Origin: Lutraria lutraria
Taxonomy: Eukaryota; Mollusca; Bivalvia; Venerida; Mactridae
Length of the DNA: 64,000 bases
Assembly: GCA_964023205.1 (NCBI GenBank)
Contig: OZ026838.1
Location: forward strand, 29,353,843-29,417,842
Direction of reading: 5' to 3'
Shown here: positions 14,101 to 29,100 of the stretch, piece by piece
Numbering within the stretch: position 1 is the first letter of the stretch
Layout: each line of letters starts with the position of its first letter
Program-made: the position numbers and the translations under genes
The notes under the pieces: model-generated
What the model was told of the DNA's origin: nothing
The model's database searches: none
Seen by the model: only the letters and a program-made list of their open reading frames with translations

Positions 14101-17100
14101 TTAAAATTTTCCAGCCTTTACAATTCAATGATTAATATGGTAAAATATCATTCAGAGGCCACATTAATAAATAAGATCACCTGATTATTATTACAACCAC
14201 ATATTTGCAGCCTAGTTTTTTTATAATTATTTGTTTTAAATCTCAACTTTGATTTCAACAAGTCGGCACCTCAATATTAACACTATTCTTCTATGGTTCA
14301 AGACGGTCTTCTAAAAACCAAACTTTTATTGTTAAGGTATTTTTGGATAATTAAAAAAAAAGAATAACAGCATTACACCTATCTTTAAATAACTTTACTA
14401 AATCACTGTGTTTACTGAATCGAATGGCAACAAATTGTTTAGCTGCATGGCTATATATTCATACTTAGGTTATTTAAATCTTTTTTTCAAAAACATATTT
14501 ACCTATACCATTCATTTATCAGGGTATTAAATAATAATCTCTTGTGCATTTATAGGTTTAGAAACATAGCACAAACAAATGCCAGTACGATAGTAAAATA
14601 ATAACGCACTGTATAGTTTGTATGAAATACTGTGCTGCAATTTTTGAAAATAACATACATCAGGGGCCCATTTTATAAAGAAATATAGACTTGTGTTCAT
14701 GAGAAGTTTGTCTGTTTAAAGGACCTATTATATCCACTCAGGTGGGTGTAATTTATTACCTACGAGATAATGTCTTAGTCAAATTTGGATGGAAACTGAC
14801 ATTTGTGAGTCACTTAAATATGAATTTTGATCCATCTTAATCTTACATATCAGATACAACATTAAATTGAACATAATCATCGATCAGACTATGATAAAAT
14901 TTAATATCAAATAAACTGACAACAACAATCTCATTCATCGATGCTTGAAATCTCTCATACGGTCAAACATGTGAACAAAAGCCATCAAAGTAAAAGAAAA
15001 ACATGTACAGGTGGTCTTTATTCAGAGATTTTTTTTGTCTATTACATCTATAAAAGTATAGAAGAGAGTCCCCTGGCTCATTTCAAACATACTGACCTTT
15101 ATTCACAGGTGGCCATTAACCAAGGTTTAAATGTTATATTGATCAATTTATACACAGGTGACTGTTAACTAAGGTGTGACTGTCATAACAATAAATTAAT
15201 TCACGGGTGGTCATCTACAACGGTTTGACTGTTACGTATCAATCAATCAATATGTTTATGCTTTTGATACCACTAATACATTACAAGGCCACAAAAATAT
15301 AAATTATTTCATTTCATGGCCAAAATATGTTTTTAATCCAACAATGAATTTAATCCATGTTAAAAGAATATAAAAGGCAAATTAAGTGAAACTATAAATT
15401 AACTGGAAACATTGATATTCTATAAGCTGAAAATTCAGACATGCTATTAAGTAGTAAATCAAATAAAATTACTGTTTAAAGTATTTACTAGCTGTCATAG
15501 AAGTTAAAGTTATTGTAATAATTACATGACTTGTATGAGCACTTTTATAATCCAACAATACTGAGTATTTACTGAGGGTAAAATATGACCTCTGACTTTC
15601 ACTAAAGTTTAAGAGATTTGTAACACACGATACTGTACAATGGTCACACATAGGTTATTATAAATAATAGAGTTATTACGAAGTCTATAAATCACACTCT
15701 TGACATTAGGACAATAGCAACAAAAAAAAAATCATATAGAAAAATGAAAATTGTGAAAAAGAAATTGACAAAAAAAAAAAGATAATTTCTACATCACAAA
15801 CATATTTTTTTATATATCAATGAGAGAACTATTTAAAAAAAAAAGAAACGAAAATGTACCGAAACGGAATTATTCTCATTAGACATTTTCATAATAAGAA
15901 TTTAATTAAGACAATCTTCATATGTTAAAGTCTTAAGTTTCTTTAACCTTATTAGACTTTTTTAAATATTCGATTTCGAAAGGTCATTAAATATTTCACT
16001 CACATAAAACAAACATTGTATTGCAATAAAAGGAAGTCAGACAATTAAGCTGGTGGAATTGTTTGAACACATAACTAAAATACTTCATACGTGGGTGGGG
16101 GTTCAACTAATTATAGAATAGAAAATTAGAATTCTAATAGAGGCTCCTTCAATATACCATTCCTGTAGCTAATCAGTGTAAACATTTTAATCAAGCATTC
16201 ATATAATATTCAATGTAAATAAGATATATATAGAACAGGGGTCATAGATGAGACATGAAAATGACACTGTTTTAGCTAGCACAATACATTGTACTAGTCA
16301 TTACTACTCCACTGCATAAATATCTAATACCCTGTCATGTGTTATTATATACAGTAGTTTCACAACTAGACACTGCAAGAAACTAGCAACTCAGTCTCTT
16401 TTTATGCCCATATTGATTATTCAGGGGCATATTGTTTTTGGCCTGTCTGTCTGTTTGTACCAAACTTTAACCTTGCCTATATAATCAAAATGTTTCCATC
16501 TACAATCATCAAACTTCATATGTTGGTTCCTCATGACAACCTCTACAGGATCTGTGCATTTTCATGTCAGTAGGTCAAAAGTAAAGGTCAAGGGGTGTTT
16601 AAAATGCTTCTCTTTCACAGGAGTTTAATGGCGCACAAAAAGCCAGAGTCAGTTCATTTGATGACTTCCAAATTTTAAGGGTGGAGACAGAATTGTCACG
16701 TGTACACCTGGTTAGAACCACTGACCTTCTGTAAGGTATCAGAACATCTTCTTAACATGTGAATTTTGTCTGGTCCAAGGTGGAATTCTAGCTCACATCA
16801 GTGATGTGCTAATGATAAATAGTCAGAGACCATAACCACTCCACTACTTGGCTCCCTGGCTTAATCATATACTGTGGATTCATTGAATTTCTTTGGGGAT
16901 TAAATTTCGTTGGTCGGCTCATCCACGAAATCAAATCCCCACAAATTTAAATGAAGGGATAAGGCATTTTTTTTCAAACATCAAAATCCATGAATTTATG
17001 TCCACACGAAATAACCATTTAAGTAAAAACCACGAAAATTGAGCCCAACGAAAATAAATGAAAATACAGTATCATCAAAAGAACTTTCACCTTTATAGAT

Positions 17101-20100
17101 CTTTCATTATGGTGTTACAATATTGTTACTCTAACACATACCAAAGTCTAGGCTTGTCTCCATCTGAATAATGTCCATGCTAGGGAGACTATTTAAAGGG
17201 CTTTCATATTTTTTTCACACAGAGGAATCAATTATTTAACATACATCGATCAGTGCATTAAAGACTTATTTCATTTACAACTTATTAAGTAATGACACAG
17301 AGATGAATAACAGTATCACACTTTGCCTCTCAACTAATACATGTCTTGACATTTTATTTTTATTCAATATCAGCTTTTCAAGAAAACAAGAAATATGTAT
17401 GTCATATATATAAAACCTGAGATATGTCTGACATTCCAAAATAATGTATGGTTCATGATTGATAAAAATGTGTACAAACACACTTCTAACAGCTGTCAAA
17501 TAGTTATTCTACAATACTATTCATGAAGTATGCTAGAAAAGTTCAAGAAAAATTCATGATTTCAAGAATTCCTTTAGAAAGTACCGTGACAACCAGACAT
17601 TTATCTAAGATCAATCTTTTTCCTAACAAAGTGATGTAAATACCAACAGGTGGTTATATGAAAACAGGTTAATTCAATTTTGGCATTTAAAAAAAAAATT
17701 CAATTTAAAATTGATTTCATATCATAGATAATGGTCTGGTCTAAGCTAATGAAGACATTTTTCCTTGGTTGAATAGACGCAAGTTAGAAATTAGTAATGC
17801 CTTTTTAATTACCCATTAGTGATATTTACATAATTATAAACTCCTACAGAATGAGACAAAATCCACACTACTCAAAGTTTGATAAGGATTACAGACAATT
17901 TGCTTGTGGTGATTGCTTCATAATTTTACTACATGATTGTACTACTGCTGACTGATTTGTTAAAAAAATTGTCATTCAAATATCATGTGCCAGTGCAAAA
18001 AAATGAATCAAATGATATGCATTTAAGCATAACTGTATGTTATATATTTGTTTGTACAGACAATCTAACATTGAGTAAGTGATCCTTATCCAATTTTGAG
18101 TTGTGTAATGTTGAAAATGTAGGTTTCCTGATCAAGACAAAATTATGTCTTTGTGACAAAATTTAATGGGCTTTAAAAATGAATTATTTTAAAATTTACA
18201 TAAAATGAAAAAAGGACAACCAATGAAATTCACCATATATTCAGTATACAATTTTAACAAGATATGGGATTGATTCAAACTTTAAATAAATTCACTTTTA
18301 ATGTATCACATAGATTTCTATTACAATGAGAATCACTTTGATCAACTTGTATTTTACAATACCAGCCAATCGTACCACAATTACCCTATATATCAACATT
18401 CAATACAGTAGTGACACAGAATACAATACATTCAACATGTATAGGTAAACATAACTAAGTGGGTAACTATTCTCACTAGATACAAAGTATACAATGGCTA
18501 CGTACTTGTGAGGAATGGTGTTTTTGAAGATGTCTAGCATACAAGTACAGGTACTGTCCCAGGCATCTGGTGTAAACTTTGTACCATTTGATATCACTAA
18601 GTTCTCTAAACAGTTAGTACCTGATCGTGCCAACTGTTCATTGTCTGTAAGTAAATATACAACCCTTTAATCGTAAGAACTGTACTACATAAGTAAGTGG
18701 TAATTACAACTAGATAAAATACTTTGAAAGAACCATCAAGTTCATATAGAAATATTCTATCAATTGCAAAGCCTTCTCTAAATACTTCATTTTGATTCTA
18801 TTCAATCATAAAGTGTAGTGAGACAAAAACAAACCAAGTGTGCCGCAAGGAAGGGAACACTCATCTGTCCACCTCTTATAGTTTCTGAGTTATGAGCTAC
18901 ATTAAAGTTTTTTGCACACATGCAGACGATGCAGTGATCACAACAGCTCGACTTTTTCTTTGTAAACCGCCAAGCTAAAAATTATCATGTTTACTTTTTT
19001 TATCTATGTCCCTTCTGCGGGATTTGATAACTTCTAAGTGTAAGTACGGAAGTTGCAAATCCATGTTCATTGTACTATGTAAGTCCTTGATATTACTTAC
19101 CTTGTTGAACACACCAAATCAGCTGGAGATACAGTTCATCTAACAATAATGTATGTAATACATCATAAAACTGTGAGAACACATCAATGATGGCATATAA
19201 TGCATGATTACATGTTGTGGTCATCCATTCTGATTTCTACAATAAAACAAGGGAAACAACTATGAATTTTTAAAACCATATAAGGGAAGCAACTCCTAAA
19301 ACTTCAACGAAAAATCAAGGGAGATAACTCTTAGATTCCATAGAGACAGCAAGAGGAACAACTGTATTAAGGTGGCTTCAATCAGATGCAAAAGGCACAG
19401 TAGTATTTCTAGAGCAACATTAAAACATATAGTACAAGAAGCAAGTGCTGTGGCAGTAGTTGACAATATAACATTAGGGCATGGCTCAACAAGTAACAAG
19501 ATAGTAACAGCAGGGGCCTATTTCAAGGACATATCTTAGCTAAGTTGGATTTTTTAAAATTCTTGCAAATGGTATACATTTTAGACAATTACATTTAGTA
19601 GCTGAGCTGACTAAAGATCCTAAAACAACCAAAATGATGAAATACATTTTATTTACAAACAAATTAAGATTTTGTATTTTTTTTAAAAACTATGATCTAT
19701 TATCAGTAAGCTAAGATATATAAATGAAATGAGACCGAGATTCTAAATGCAAAAATGCAGCAAATTCATCATTTTTTAGAAAGTAGTAAAAAGACACAGA
19801 CTAAATGATTAGAAACTAAATGTAGAATTTTCAAGCTTCTAAAATTCTTAAAACATGCAATAGATTATCAATTAATGATACAATAACATCAAATACAGTG
19901 CAACAAACACCTGTAAAAGATAAACTTAGGTACAGAGAGCTAATACACATAAAATGCATGTAAAATGCTCTCATTTCTAGAATACAGCAAATAGTTAAGA
20001 AAGTATATTGAAATAAAACAATTTATTTATAAATAATATCAGGGGAAATTCTAAAGAAGTCACACAAATGTATCAGAAACTGAATGTAATAAAGGCAATG

Positions 20101-23100
20101 TAACTTGTGTTAAAAAAAGGTGCAAATTATAAAAGCAACATATCAGTAACAATAAAGAGGAGTGTGAAACTGAACTGTAAACTTATTAATCAAATTATTG
20201 AATAATAAAATTGAGCAAATAAATTATAATTTATCACAGGAGTTACTACTGATTACATAATACTAAATGCTACTAGACAATTAATAGGTAAGTTTACAAG
20301 TCTGTTAAATTTTGACTGATTAATGAATAATAAGTAAAATAGGCAGACAATATAAGAAAAAAGAAGCACACAGTATGTCTGTTTGAATCTTCAAACCAGA
20401 GAAAAGGAATAAATCAGCAAGTTACGGACTAATAATGTAGATAAATACATGAGATATACTGCTTGTTTAAGATCAAGGAACTTAAGTATGGATAAGCCAA
20501 ACAGACACAAGGTTTCATTTAAGTACTTCAGCTAGTGGTTATAATCAAACTCAATCATGAATCTACCAATGTATAAAACATTCTTTTTAGATATAAATTA
20601 TAAACTACAGCAAATACTGTGTTTACATAGATAATAAAAGCAGAGTTAACGTTTTTATAGAAAAGGATCCTGACTTAAACTGGAGTATTTGAAGAGTTTT
20701 GAACATCTCACACTAAGTCCAAACCAATGTACAGTCAAACCCATGTACAGAAGCCACCCTTAAGAAAAAGATAATATGGCCTTTATTCAGGGGTCAATTT
20801 GTTGTATACATGTATAATCAATGATGGTTTTGAAAGAATGGCCCTTAATCAGAGGGTGACCTTTATTTGTAGGTGGTCGCAAACACAGGTTTGACTGAAA
20901 TAGATAATCTAAGACAACTAGATCCTATAAATGCAAATAATACTGCAGTAGGTAATGGCGACCATACAACATTTAACACAGTTCGATCTCTATTTACGGC
21001 TGTTTGACAGCATCAGATGACTAAATATACAATGATTGCTAATTTAAAGCAATTAAAAATTCAATAAAATGCATTGATTCTTATAAACAATAGTTGGCAA
21101 ATATTAGCAGAGAGTCAAATGCCATAATGAGCTTTTAACTACTTAATGATTAGAGTTTCTATCTGCACATAATACCGCTATTACCTAGGTGTATGGGATA
21201 GATATACATTTGTAGTTTAAAAAATAGTTGCATTAAAAATAGTGTCTCATGCAGGTAAAGCATAAAACAAAAAGTCACATAGTTCCCATTAACCTAAATG
21301 GCCCTATTCTTTCTACTGACTAGTACTAGACTTATTTTGTCTTTGTCAATTATTATCTTGGTGATATTTCATTTTCTTTATATATGAATTACAAAGTTCT
21401 AATGACCTACCAACCTTTCATTTTTTGAAGGTTAATGGAAACATGGATTTGATTTTTTTGCCAAACCCTCATACTTGTATAAAACATGCAAAACCCACAG
21501 AGTATAAAATGATGATGAAGTAGTAACATTTAAATCAAGAATAAATGTTGAAATCAAAATATTTCATGACAAACACAACCATGCTTTCAATATTACTTAT
21601 CAATTTGACATATTATAGGCATTTGATAAAAACAAAGTGGTAACAGTTATTTTTTTTTTTAAAATGCATGCACAAAAGCAATTACAGTTGTAAATAAAAT
21701 TTAAGTAAAAGACCTATCATAATGAACACAGTATGTATCAATTTTATAAATTGAGAAAAAAATGTCTATTTGATTTGTTCCTAAAAGCTAGCATTAATAG
21801 GTAAAACATGTCATAGTAAGTTAGATATAACTATCTATATAAACATCATAAGTTATTCATCTACTGTATGATGTGTGTGTATTATAACTGACTAAGACAG
21901 AGAGATGTTCAGAAGATGAGGAGATGTACCCATGATATTATCAAGCCACTTTTTCATAAAAAATTACATCAAAATGGAGAACTTTGCTTAACTAAAGAGA
22001 TTTATAAGTAAATAATTGATGTAAAAAACTAGTCAATAAATGCAGCCATTTGGGGTATATTTTAATAGCTTCAAGCAATGGGCATCTGTTATTAGGCATT
22101 TTTAAGTCACTAGAGGTGTTAGTTACATGGCACAGCTATTGTTTGACAGGGTCAAGCTTTAAATTTGACATTATAATGTTATTCTAGCAACTATCAGTTC
22201 AGTTAAATGCTGTATCTTGTACAAATGTTACTTTTATCATTTATTTTGATAGATAGACCTTCAGAATGCCAAAAGTTACACACAAAATAAAAGAGATAAG
22301 CTACATTACGCATGTCAATGTAGACATATTTAATCTACTGATTTGTAAAACAAATATTTTTGTCAACTCATGAACAAGCAGTTGATTCCAAAGTCTATAA
22401 ACAACTGCCATAAATTGACTTGTTAAGACAAGAACAAAAGCAAATATACGTATAAAAAGAACTATTAAACCAATACTGATTAATATTTGAGGTGATATTA
22501 CCTTTTTGAACATTTTAATGTATTAAGGGACAGTCAGGAACAGGTTAGTTCAAATCATTGGATACAACTTATTGATAGATTTATGAAGAGGGATTCTATT
22601 TTATATTATTTTATAAATTATTAGATAAATTTCATCAAGTAACAGTCACCATGGAAACCATTTTGTATGAAAAAGTGGCAAAATAAAAGATTAATTGAAA
22701 GTATATAGCACTACTGTGAACCACTTACCCAGTGTATATGTTGTGAATTGCTCATTTCAGGCTAGTAAAAAATGTTATATTGATATTAATTGAAATACAA
22801 ATCAAAACTACAGTGAAACTGAAATGATTATAACATGTGTACAAGTATAAGTACATTTGTTAAAAAAAGTTGCAACAATCAAATCACCACACAACAGCAA
22901 CAACTTGTAGCCAATTAATAAAATAAATAAACTTGAAATTTCCTAATACTGAGATGTCTAGATTTGTTAATACTGAGATGTCTGAATGGGTATAACTTTC
23001 ATAAAATCCAAAATTTCTGAGTAATGAAGAATTAATTAAGATTCATAGTGCAGTATACTTTGATTAAAACTGACTTGATATTCAATGGAATGGATGAAAA

Positions 23101-26100
23101 ATTTAAAGAAAGGGATAATTAAAATTAAACCATGAGATTTGCACAAAAATAAAAGAATAAAATTAGGGAGTTTATCAGGGCAGACTCAGCCATTTTTGCA
23201 TAATTTTGACAAGGGACATCCAACCTAGTTAACTCTAAAGAAAGTTTCAGTTTTAAGACTACCTGCAAAAGGAACAAAAGCATTGAAAGGAAAAGTTACA
23301 TTTAAGTTGAAATCTGACAAAAGCCCATTGATAATAGTCATAGGAGTAATTGAAGAAATAAACGCTATAATCATCAATGAAGCCATGCCTAAGTCTATAC
23401 ACAACACAAGAGTATTGTGCATGAGTAAGAAGTTAACAATTTATACAGAATTATCAAACAAACATGCAATATGTCATTCAACTAAAAGAATTCAATGCAA
23501 CATTATAGTAACTTTAAGCAAAATACATAACAGAAAGAACATTTTATGACTAATGACCTAGCCAAAAATAACCCTTTCACTTTATGACTTGTAATTCTAA
23601 ATCTTGTATCATAACATCTTCAATCAATTTGACTTAAACATCTTTTTAATACTAAATGAGTATTTTGAAATCAGCAAGTTCTAAAATATTGATATTCTCA
23701 AATGAATGCCCCCTCTCTAATTTCAATAAAAACAGTGTTTAAACAATAGCTAAACAATTGAAAAAAAGTTTTGTAAAATACAAAGTCCTGTGGGCAATTA
23801 ATAAAAAATAAAACAAGAGGGCCAAGATGGCCCTATATCGCTCACATGACAATCACTGTTCACTCATTAAAACATTGTTTTGAACCGGTGACCTAGTTTT
23901 TGACCCCAGACGACCTATGTTCGAATTTGTCTTACATATCATTAAGACAAACAGTCTGACTAGGTTTGGTGAAGATATGATCAAAATTTGACATCTACAG
24001 TGTTAATAAGGTTTTCCTAAGATTTTACCTTGTGACCTGGTTTTTGACCCTAGGTGACCCATATTTGAACTTGTCCTTAATATCATTAAGACAAACAATC
24101 TGACAAGGTTTGGCCAAAATCCAATCAAAACCATGACATTTAGAGCTTTTACAAGATTTTTACCTAAGATTTGACCTTGTGACCCAGTTTTTCAACCCGG
24201 TTGACCCATGTTCATCCTTGACCCACATATCATTGAGGCAAACATTTTGACAAGGTTTGGTGAAGATCCAATTAAAACTGTGACATTTACAGTGTTGACA
24301 AAGTTTTCCTAAGATTTGACCTGGTGACCTAGTTATTGACCCCAGATGACCCATATTTATACTTGACCGTTATATCATTAAAACAAACGATTTGACAAAG
24401 TTTGGTGAATATCCAATAATAACTGTGAAATCTACAGTGTTAACATGGTTTTTCATAAGATTTGATCTAGCGACCTAGTTTTTGACCCAAGATCACACAT
24501 GTTCGAACTCGTTCAAGATATTATGAAGACAAACATTCGGACAAGGTTTCATGATCATCCAATCAAAACAGTGACTTCTAGAGTGTTCACAAGGTTTTCC
24601 AGCAATTTGCCCTAGTGACCTAATTTTACTACAGATATGACCCATTATCAAACTTGACCTACATATTATTAAAATAAACATTCTGACAAAGTTTCATGAA
24701 GATCCAGTCAAAACAGTGATTTCTAAAGTGTTCACAAGGTTTTCCCTTATTTGGCCCTAGTTTTTGACCCCAAATGGCCCAATATCGAACTCGTCCGAGA
24801 TTTTGTTGATATTAACGTTCTGACCCAGTTTTGCTAAAATTGAGCCAAAAATGTGGCCCCTAGTGTGGTCACAACATAAAGTTTGACGACGCACGACGCA
24901 CACCGCATGACGCACGACGCCGGACGGAGAGTGATCCTAATAGCTCACTTTGTCACTTTGTGACATGTGAGCTAAAAAATTACAAGGAAATAAAGACTGA
25001 CTAATTTCTTTTAAGTGTTTATACATTGAAGGTCTATTTCATGGCTAAGTCATACAAAAATTAATATAATAAATAGGACAGAAAGAAACAGAATCTAAAG
25101 TAAGTGAAAATCTACAAAATCAAATAAAAACATATTAGTAATAAAATCATACTATGTTATGATACAAAGACAGCTCACAGAGAAAACACACAGCCAAACA
25201 GCTGATCAGGTACAGTAACACCAAGAACAAAATGCAAAAAAATAGTTGTAATCAGCTATCTGCTATCTATGACTTTTATTGGTTGTTATTGGTCTTCCCA
25301 AAGAGGTGGAACATAACGGCTAGTTTAAAGCTACACAAATAGTCAACTTGAGGCTTAAATTAAAATCAAGTGTGTTTGTCCTTTACCGACCGACCGAAAA
25401 AATCATGCCGACTCAAAAGATTTTATTGCAAAATCTGGGAGAAGTTTATTTTTATACTTGAGAAAATATACATGTACTCAGTGCTTTCGATAAACATTTA
25501 AAGTAGGTATCATTTGAAGTAATGAAGGAAATCAATAATGTGTGTTAAGGCACTGAGTACAATATAAAATAAAATGTTTTCCCTACCTACCGACCCTCTT
25601 CTAAAATTCAGGGTCGGTAAAGGGCAAACAAATATATTTTTAATTTAGGCCTGATCCTTTGTTAATGAACTCAGAGCCTGTTTATACATAGTAATTACAA
25701 CTAAATTCTACAGGAACTGACCAGGAAAAACCCATACGTGTTCCCTTAAGGAGTTAATTTGCTAATACAGTCAAACCTGTTTTAATGGCAACCTGCATGT
25801 TAAGGTCACCATGGGAACAAAGACCACTCTCAAAGATATATTTATTGATACACTGAGAACAAGTTAATCTGTTAACAAAAGCAAACCATGCAAAATGTCA
25901 TTATCATCTCTGTCAATGGGACCTTTGTTTATAGAGGTTTGACTGTAGTTTAAAACAATATAGAAAAGGACAAAATAAAATATATACGAAGATAAAACCA
26001 AACTAATATACAATATACACAAGACTGTAAGCTGAGATGTTTTCACTGTGGCAAATAAAATAAGTCTGAAAGTCTTTGCCTTATTAATAAAAATAAATAA

Positions 26101-29100
26101 CAATACAACATACTTCATGAATTTCATCACCTAAAATTTACTAAAAATCTTGTGAATGTGCATAAGGTGCAGTTGGCCACATATAACATAAAAACACACT
26201 TGAAGCCTTTCCATTACTTAGAAATTTCATTCAAGCCAGTATGTTGTATTGTTCATACGAAACAACACAACTAATTATCTTCACAACCAAATTAGGAATA
26301 ACCAATAAAAAATCAGGAATATGAATGAAATGATCCAGACGAAAGACTTTCAGACAAGAAGGTATACATTAATGTGAGAGAGTTACCTGAACATAGTAAT
26401 CATCCTGTTCAAAGATACAGTAAACAACAAGAATAACAAAGATGCTGTGAGAATTGTTTTCGTTCAAACATAAATTGCAAGACAATGAACAACAAAGAGT
26501 GAACATTACAGAAAATGGAGTTCAAATCATGGATGACCTCAAAAATGCTGTGGTGTATAAATCGGTGGTTTGTAGTCAAATTCTCATGTTTTTGTGTTGC
26601 CATGGAGATTTAAGAAAGTTTGAGTAAAAAGATTAATCTAAACAACATTCAAAAAAATCATAAACTAAGAAACTGGGCAACAACATCAAACATATTGAGA
26701 CTGATGGTGACATTCACATAAATAGAGAGTAAAACTAATACAATGTACTAATAACAGAGTGAGGAAAAATTGTGGGGAACAAAGTTCCTAGAAATTAGGT
26801 ACAAAAAACAGATTCTGCATGAGTTATTAATATAAACAGGTTCCCTCCAAACAACAGAAATAATCAGAAAACCATGCACAACAGTATCTGTTTTTTTTCT
26901 CCTAAATATTTGAGTAAAGAATTTTAAAGTGTTTTGCATAGCAAAGAGTGGAATATGTCTTAATTGAATAGTTTTGCTTTCAGTGATTAACGGAAAAATC
27001 AGTATAAAAATGTGAAGTGGATTAAACAATTTCCTGATAATTCCACATGAAATACTATACTGTAAGTTTGTTTGATCATCAAATACAAGAAACAACATGA
27101 GCTGTGTTTCAAATCCAACAAAACATGGACATAGATCATCTCTTACCTCATTCTGTGACTCTGGTAACTTCATGTTGTCAAATATTCTGAAGACAATTCT
27201 AAATAGATCTCTCCACCAATGTGGCTCAAATGAACCACCATAGGTCTTCATAATCTCAAACATGACAGTCAATCCCCTATAACAGTAAGGAAATAAAGGG
27301 TAAATTTTTTTCAAAATCATGTTTTTCTTTTCATGCCAATTATAATAACACATAAGACCAAATATTAATGCCAGTACATTGTATTCATAAATATAAATTT
27401 AACAGAACAGATTGACTATTTATAGAGAATAAAATAAAAGCTGAATGCAAAAACTAAAGCAGTAAATGAGGACTATGTAATTAGGACAGGGAGAACCCTT
27501 TCATATCAGGTTTTAGTTATGTTTACATACATAAATACCCTTTTAATGCACTATATACAAAATACTATATAACATTTCCTAATATATAGGCCACACTGAC
27601 TTATACAACATTTCAAACAGCATGGAGTCAACGGTTGCACAAGAGTAATTTACCTGGTTCTAACATCCAATTTACACCTATTTATAACACATGATAGCTC
27701 AAATAAAACAGGAAACCAGCCTTTAACCCATACACGGTCAGACTCTGGAACATTCAAATCATCCCCAGTATGTTCCTTAAACATCTGAAACAACAACAAC
27801 AACAAACTGATAAAAGGATGAGTGATTAATCATCAATTAGGGGTAAATTGGGGTACAAATGAAGTTGTTCAATCACAGAGATTTAATTAGAAATTGGACA
27901 ATTTGTTATTTTTTCTATGATAAGGCTATTGCTCCCCCAAGTGTTTGAATCAATTATTCTAAGATCACATTTATTTCATTTAAATTATGAAATATAAACA
28001 TGCCTTTACATGGGGTGAGCGTTTTGGTCACAGATACTTTTGCTTAATATAATAAATACATCATAAGTCATGTGAACATATTCCAATTCAATAATGAAAA
28101 CATTAAAACAGTGCCTACTTCTTTTCTTACATGATCTGATGGACAAATATGTTGAAAGATCAAAAAACTGGACAAAAATCAGTAAAAGAAGTCCTGGTTG
28201 CACACAAAGAAAAAGATCTTTACTAATAGAATAAACATTTTAATAAGGAAAGAGAATTGTATAAAATAACAAGATTAAATACAACATTACATGGCAAACT
28301 GACTTCCTTGATGCAAGTTGAATACTGTACAGTATAATGTTACAGAATACACTCCCTTGAATATGATTTGAACACTATTGACCCAAGACAGAGAGATATC
28401 ATGTTTAAAGTAGTAGTTTGTATAATATTTAACCTGAGAGGTGCATGATTATATTCAGCATTAACTAGTGACACTAGTCCACCTTACAATAGCAAATAAT
28501 TCAAACTTTATCATTCTATTTTTTATATCTTTAGTCAAACCTGTGAACAAAGGCCACCCATTGTTAAGACAACATGTGACCTTTATTGGCAAATAGTCTT
28601 ATATTGACAGGTAGTCAGTTCATTCTAAATAATCAATGACAGTTTTTCAAAAAATGGCCTTCATTCACAGAGTGCCTTTATTTGGCAGAGGCTGCAAACA
28701 CAGGTTTGAATGTATTTCAAATTATATTTCAATTATAAAATTATACTCATTTAAAATCAGTTCACAATTTTCAGATTTCAGTTCATATATTGACAATTTG
28801 TTGAACTGGTTTTACAAAAAAACATAATTCAGCTTTGTACTACATGTAGTTACTTTAAGCAAAATTGAATTTATTATAGAATACAATCAAACAATACTGC
28901 AAACGAAATGTTGCATTTCAGCAATAGTTCTCCGAGTTGTTAATAAATTTCAATCAATTTGGAAATCCATTAGCTAGCACTATTACATACTAAATCAGGC
29001 AGTCCGACAGTAATATTTAACAGAATCAGAGTAGAAATAGAATATTAATCTAGCAAAGTAAAATTATATTTAATTGAAGTTAAAAGAAATTGAATAAACA

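Larger units (their letters stand above)
12428..18505. other. BIG intron 34, proximal half: non-coding with repeats
   Basis: After the nested gene's 3' region there are a degenerate CAGTCAAACC element (14960-15231), an inverted copy of the 'gggggcataaaaa'-type repeat (about 16403-16605), a SINE-like stretch on the minus strand (about 16700-16860) and an inverted-repeat element (16870-17071). I see nothing else with coding signal. Confidence 0.7.
19237..27146. other. BIG intron 32: 7.9 kb, non-coding with repeats
   Basis: Contains CAGTCAAACC elements at 20732-20897 and 25768-25945, the 1.2 kb element at 23813-24974 and an inverted-repeat element at 25372-25633. Immediately after exon 32 the BIG reading frame stays open for about 130 codons into the intron (27146 down to 26748). 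Otherwise no coding signal was seen. Confidence 0.7.

Noticed and set aside
24160..24681. Two ~60-residue minus-strand frames with similar sequence
   Set aside because: Their similarity comes from the ~155-base tandem units of the 23813-24974 element.
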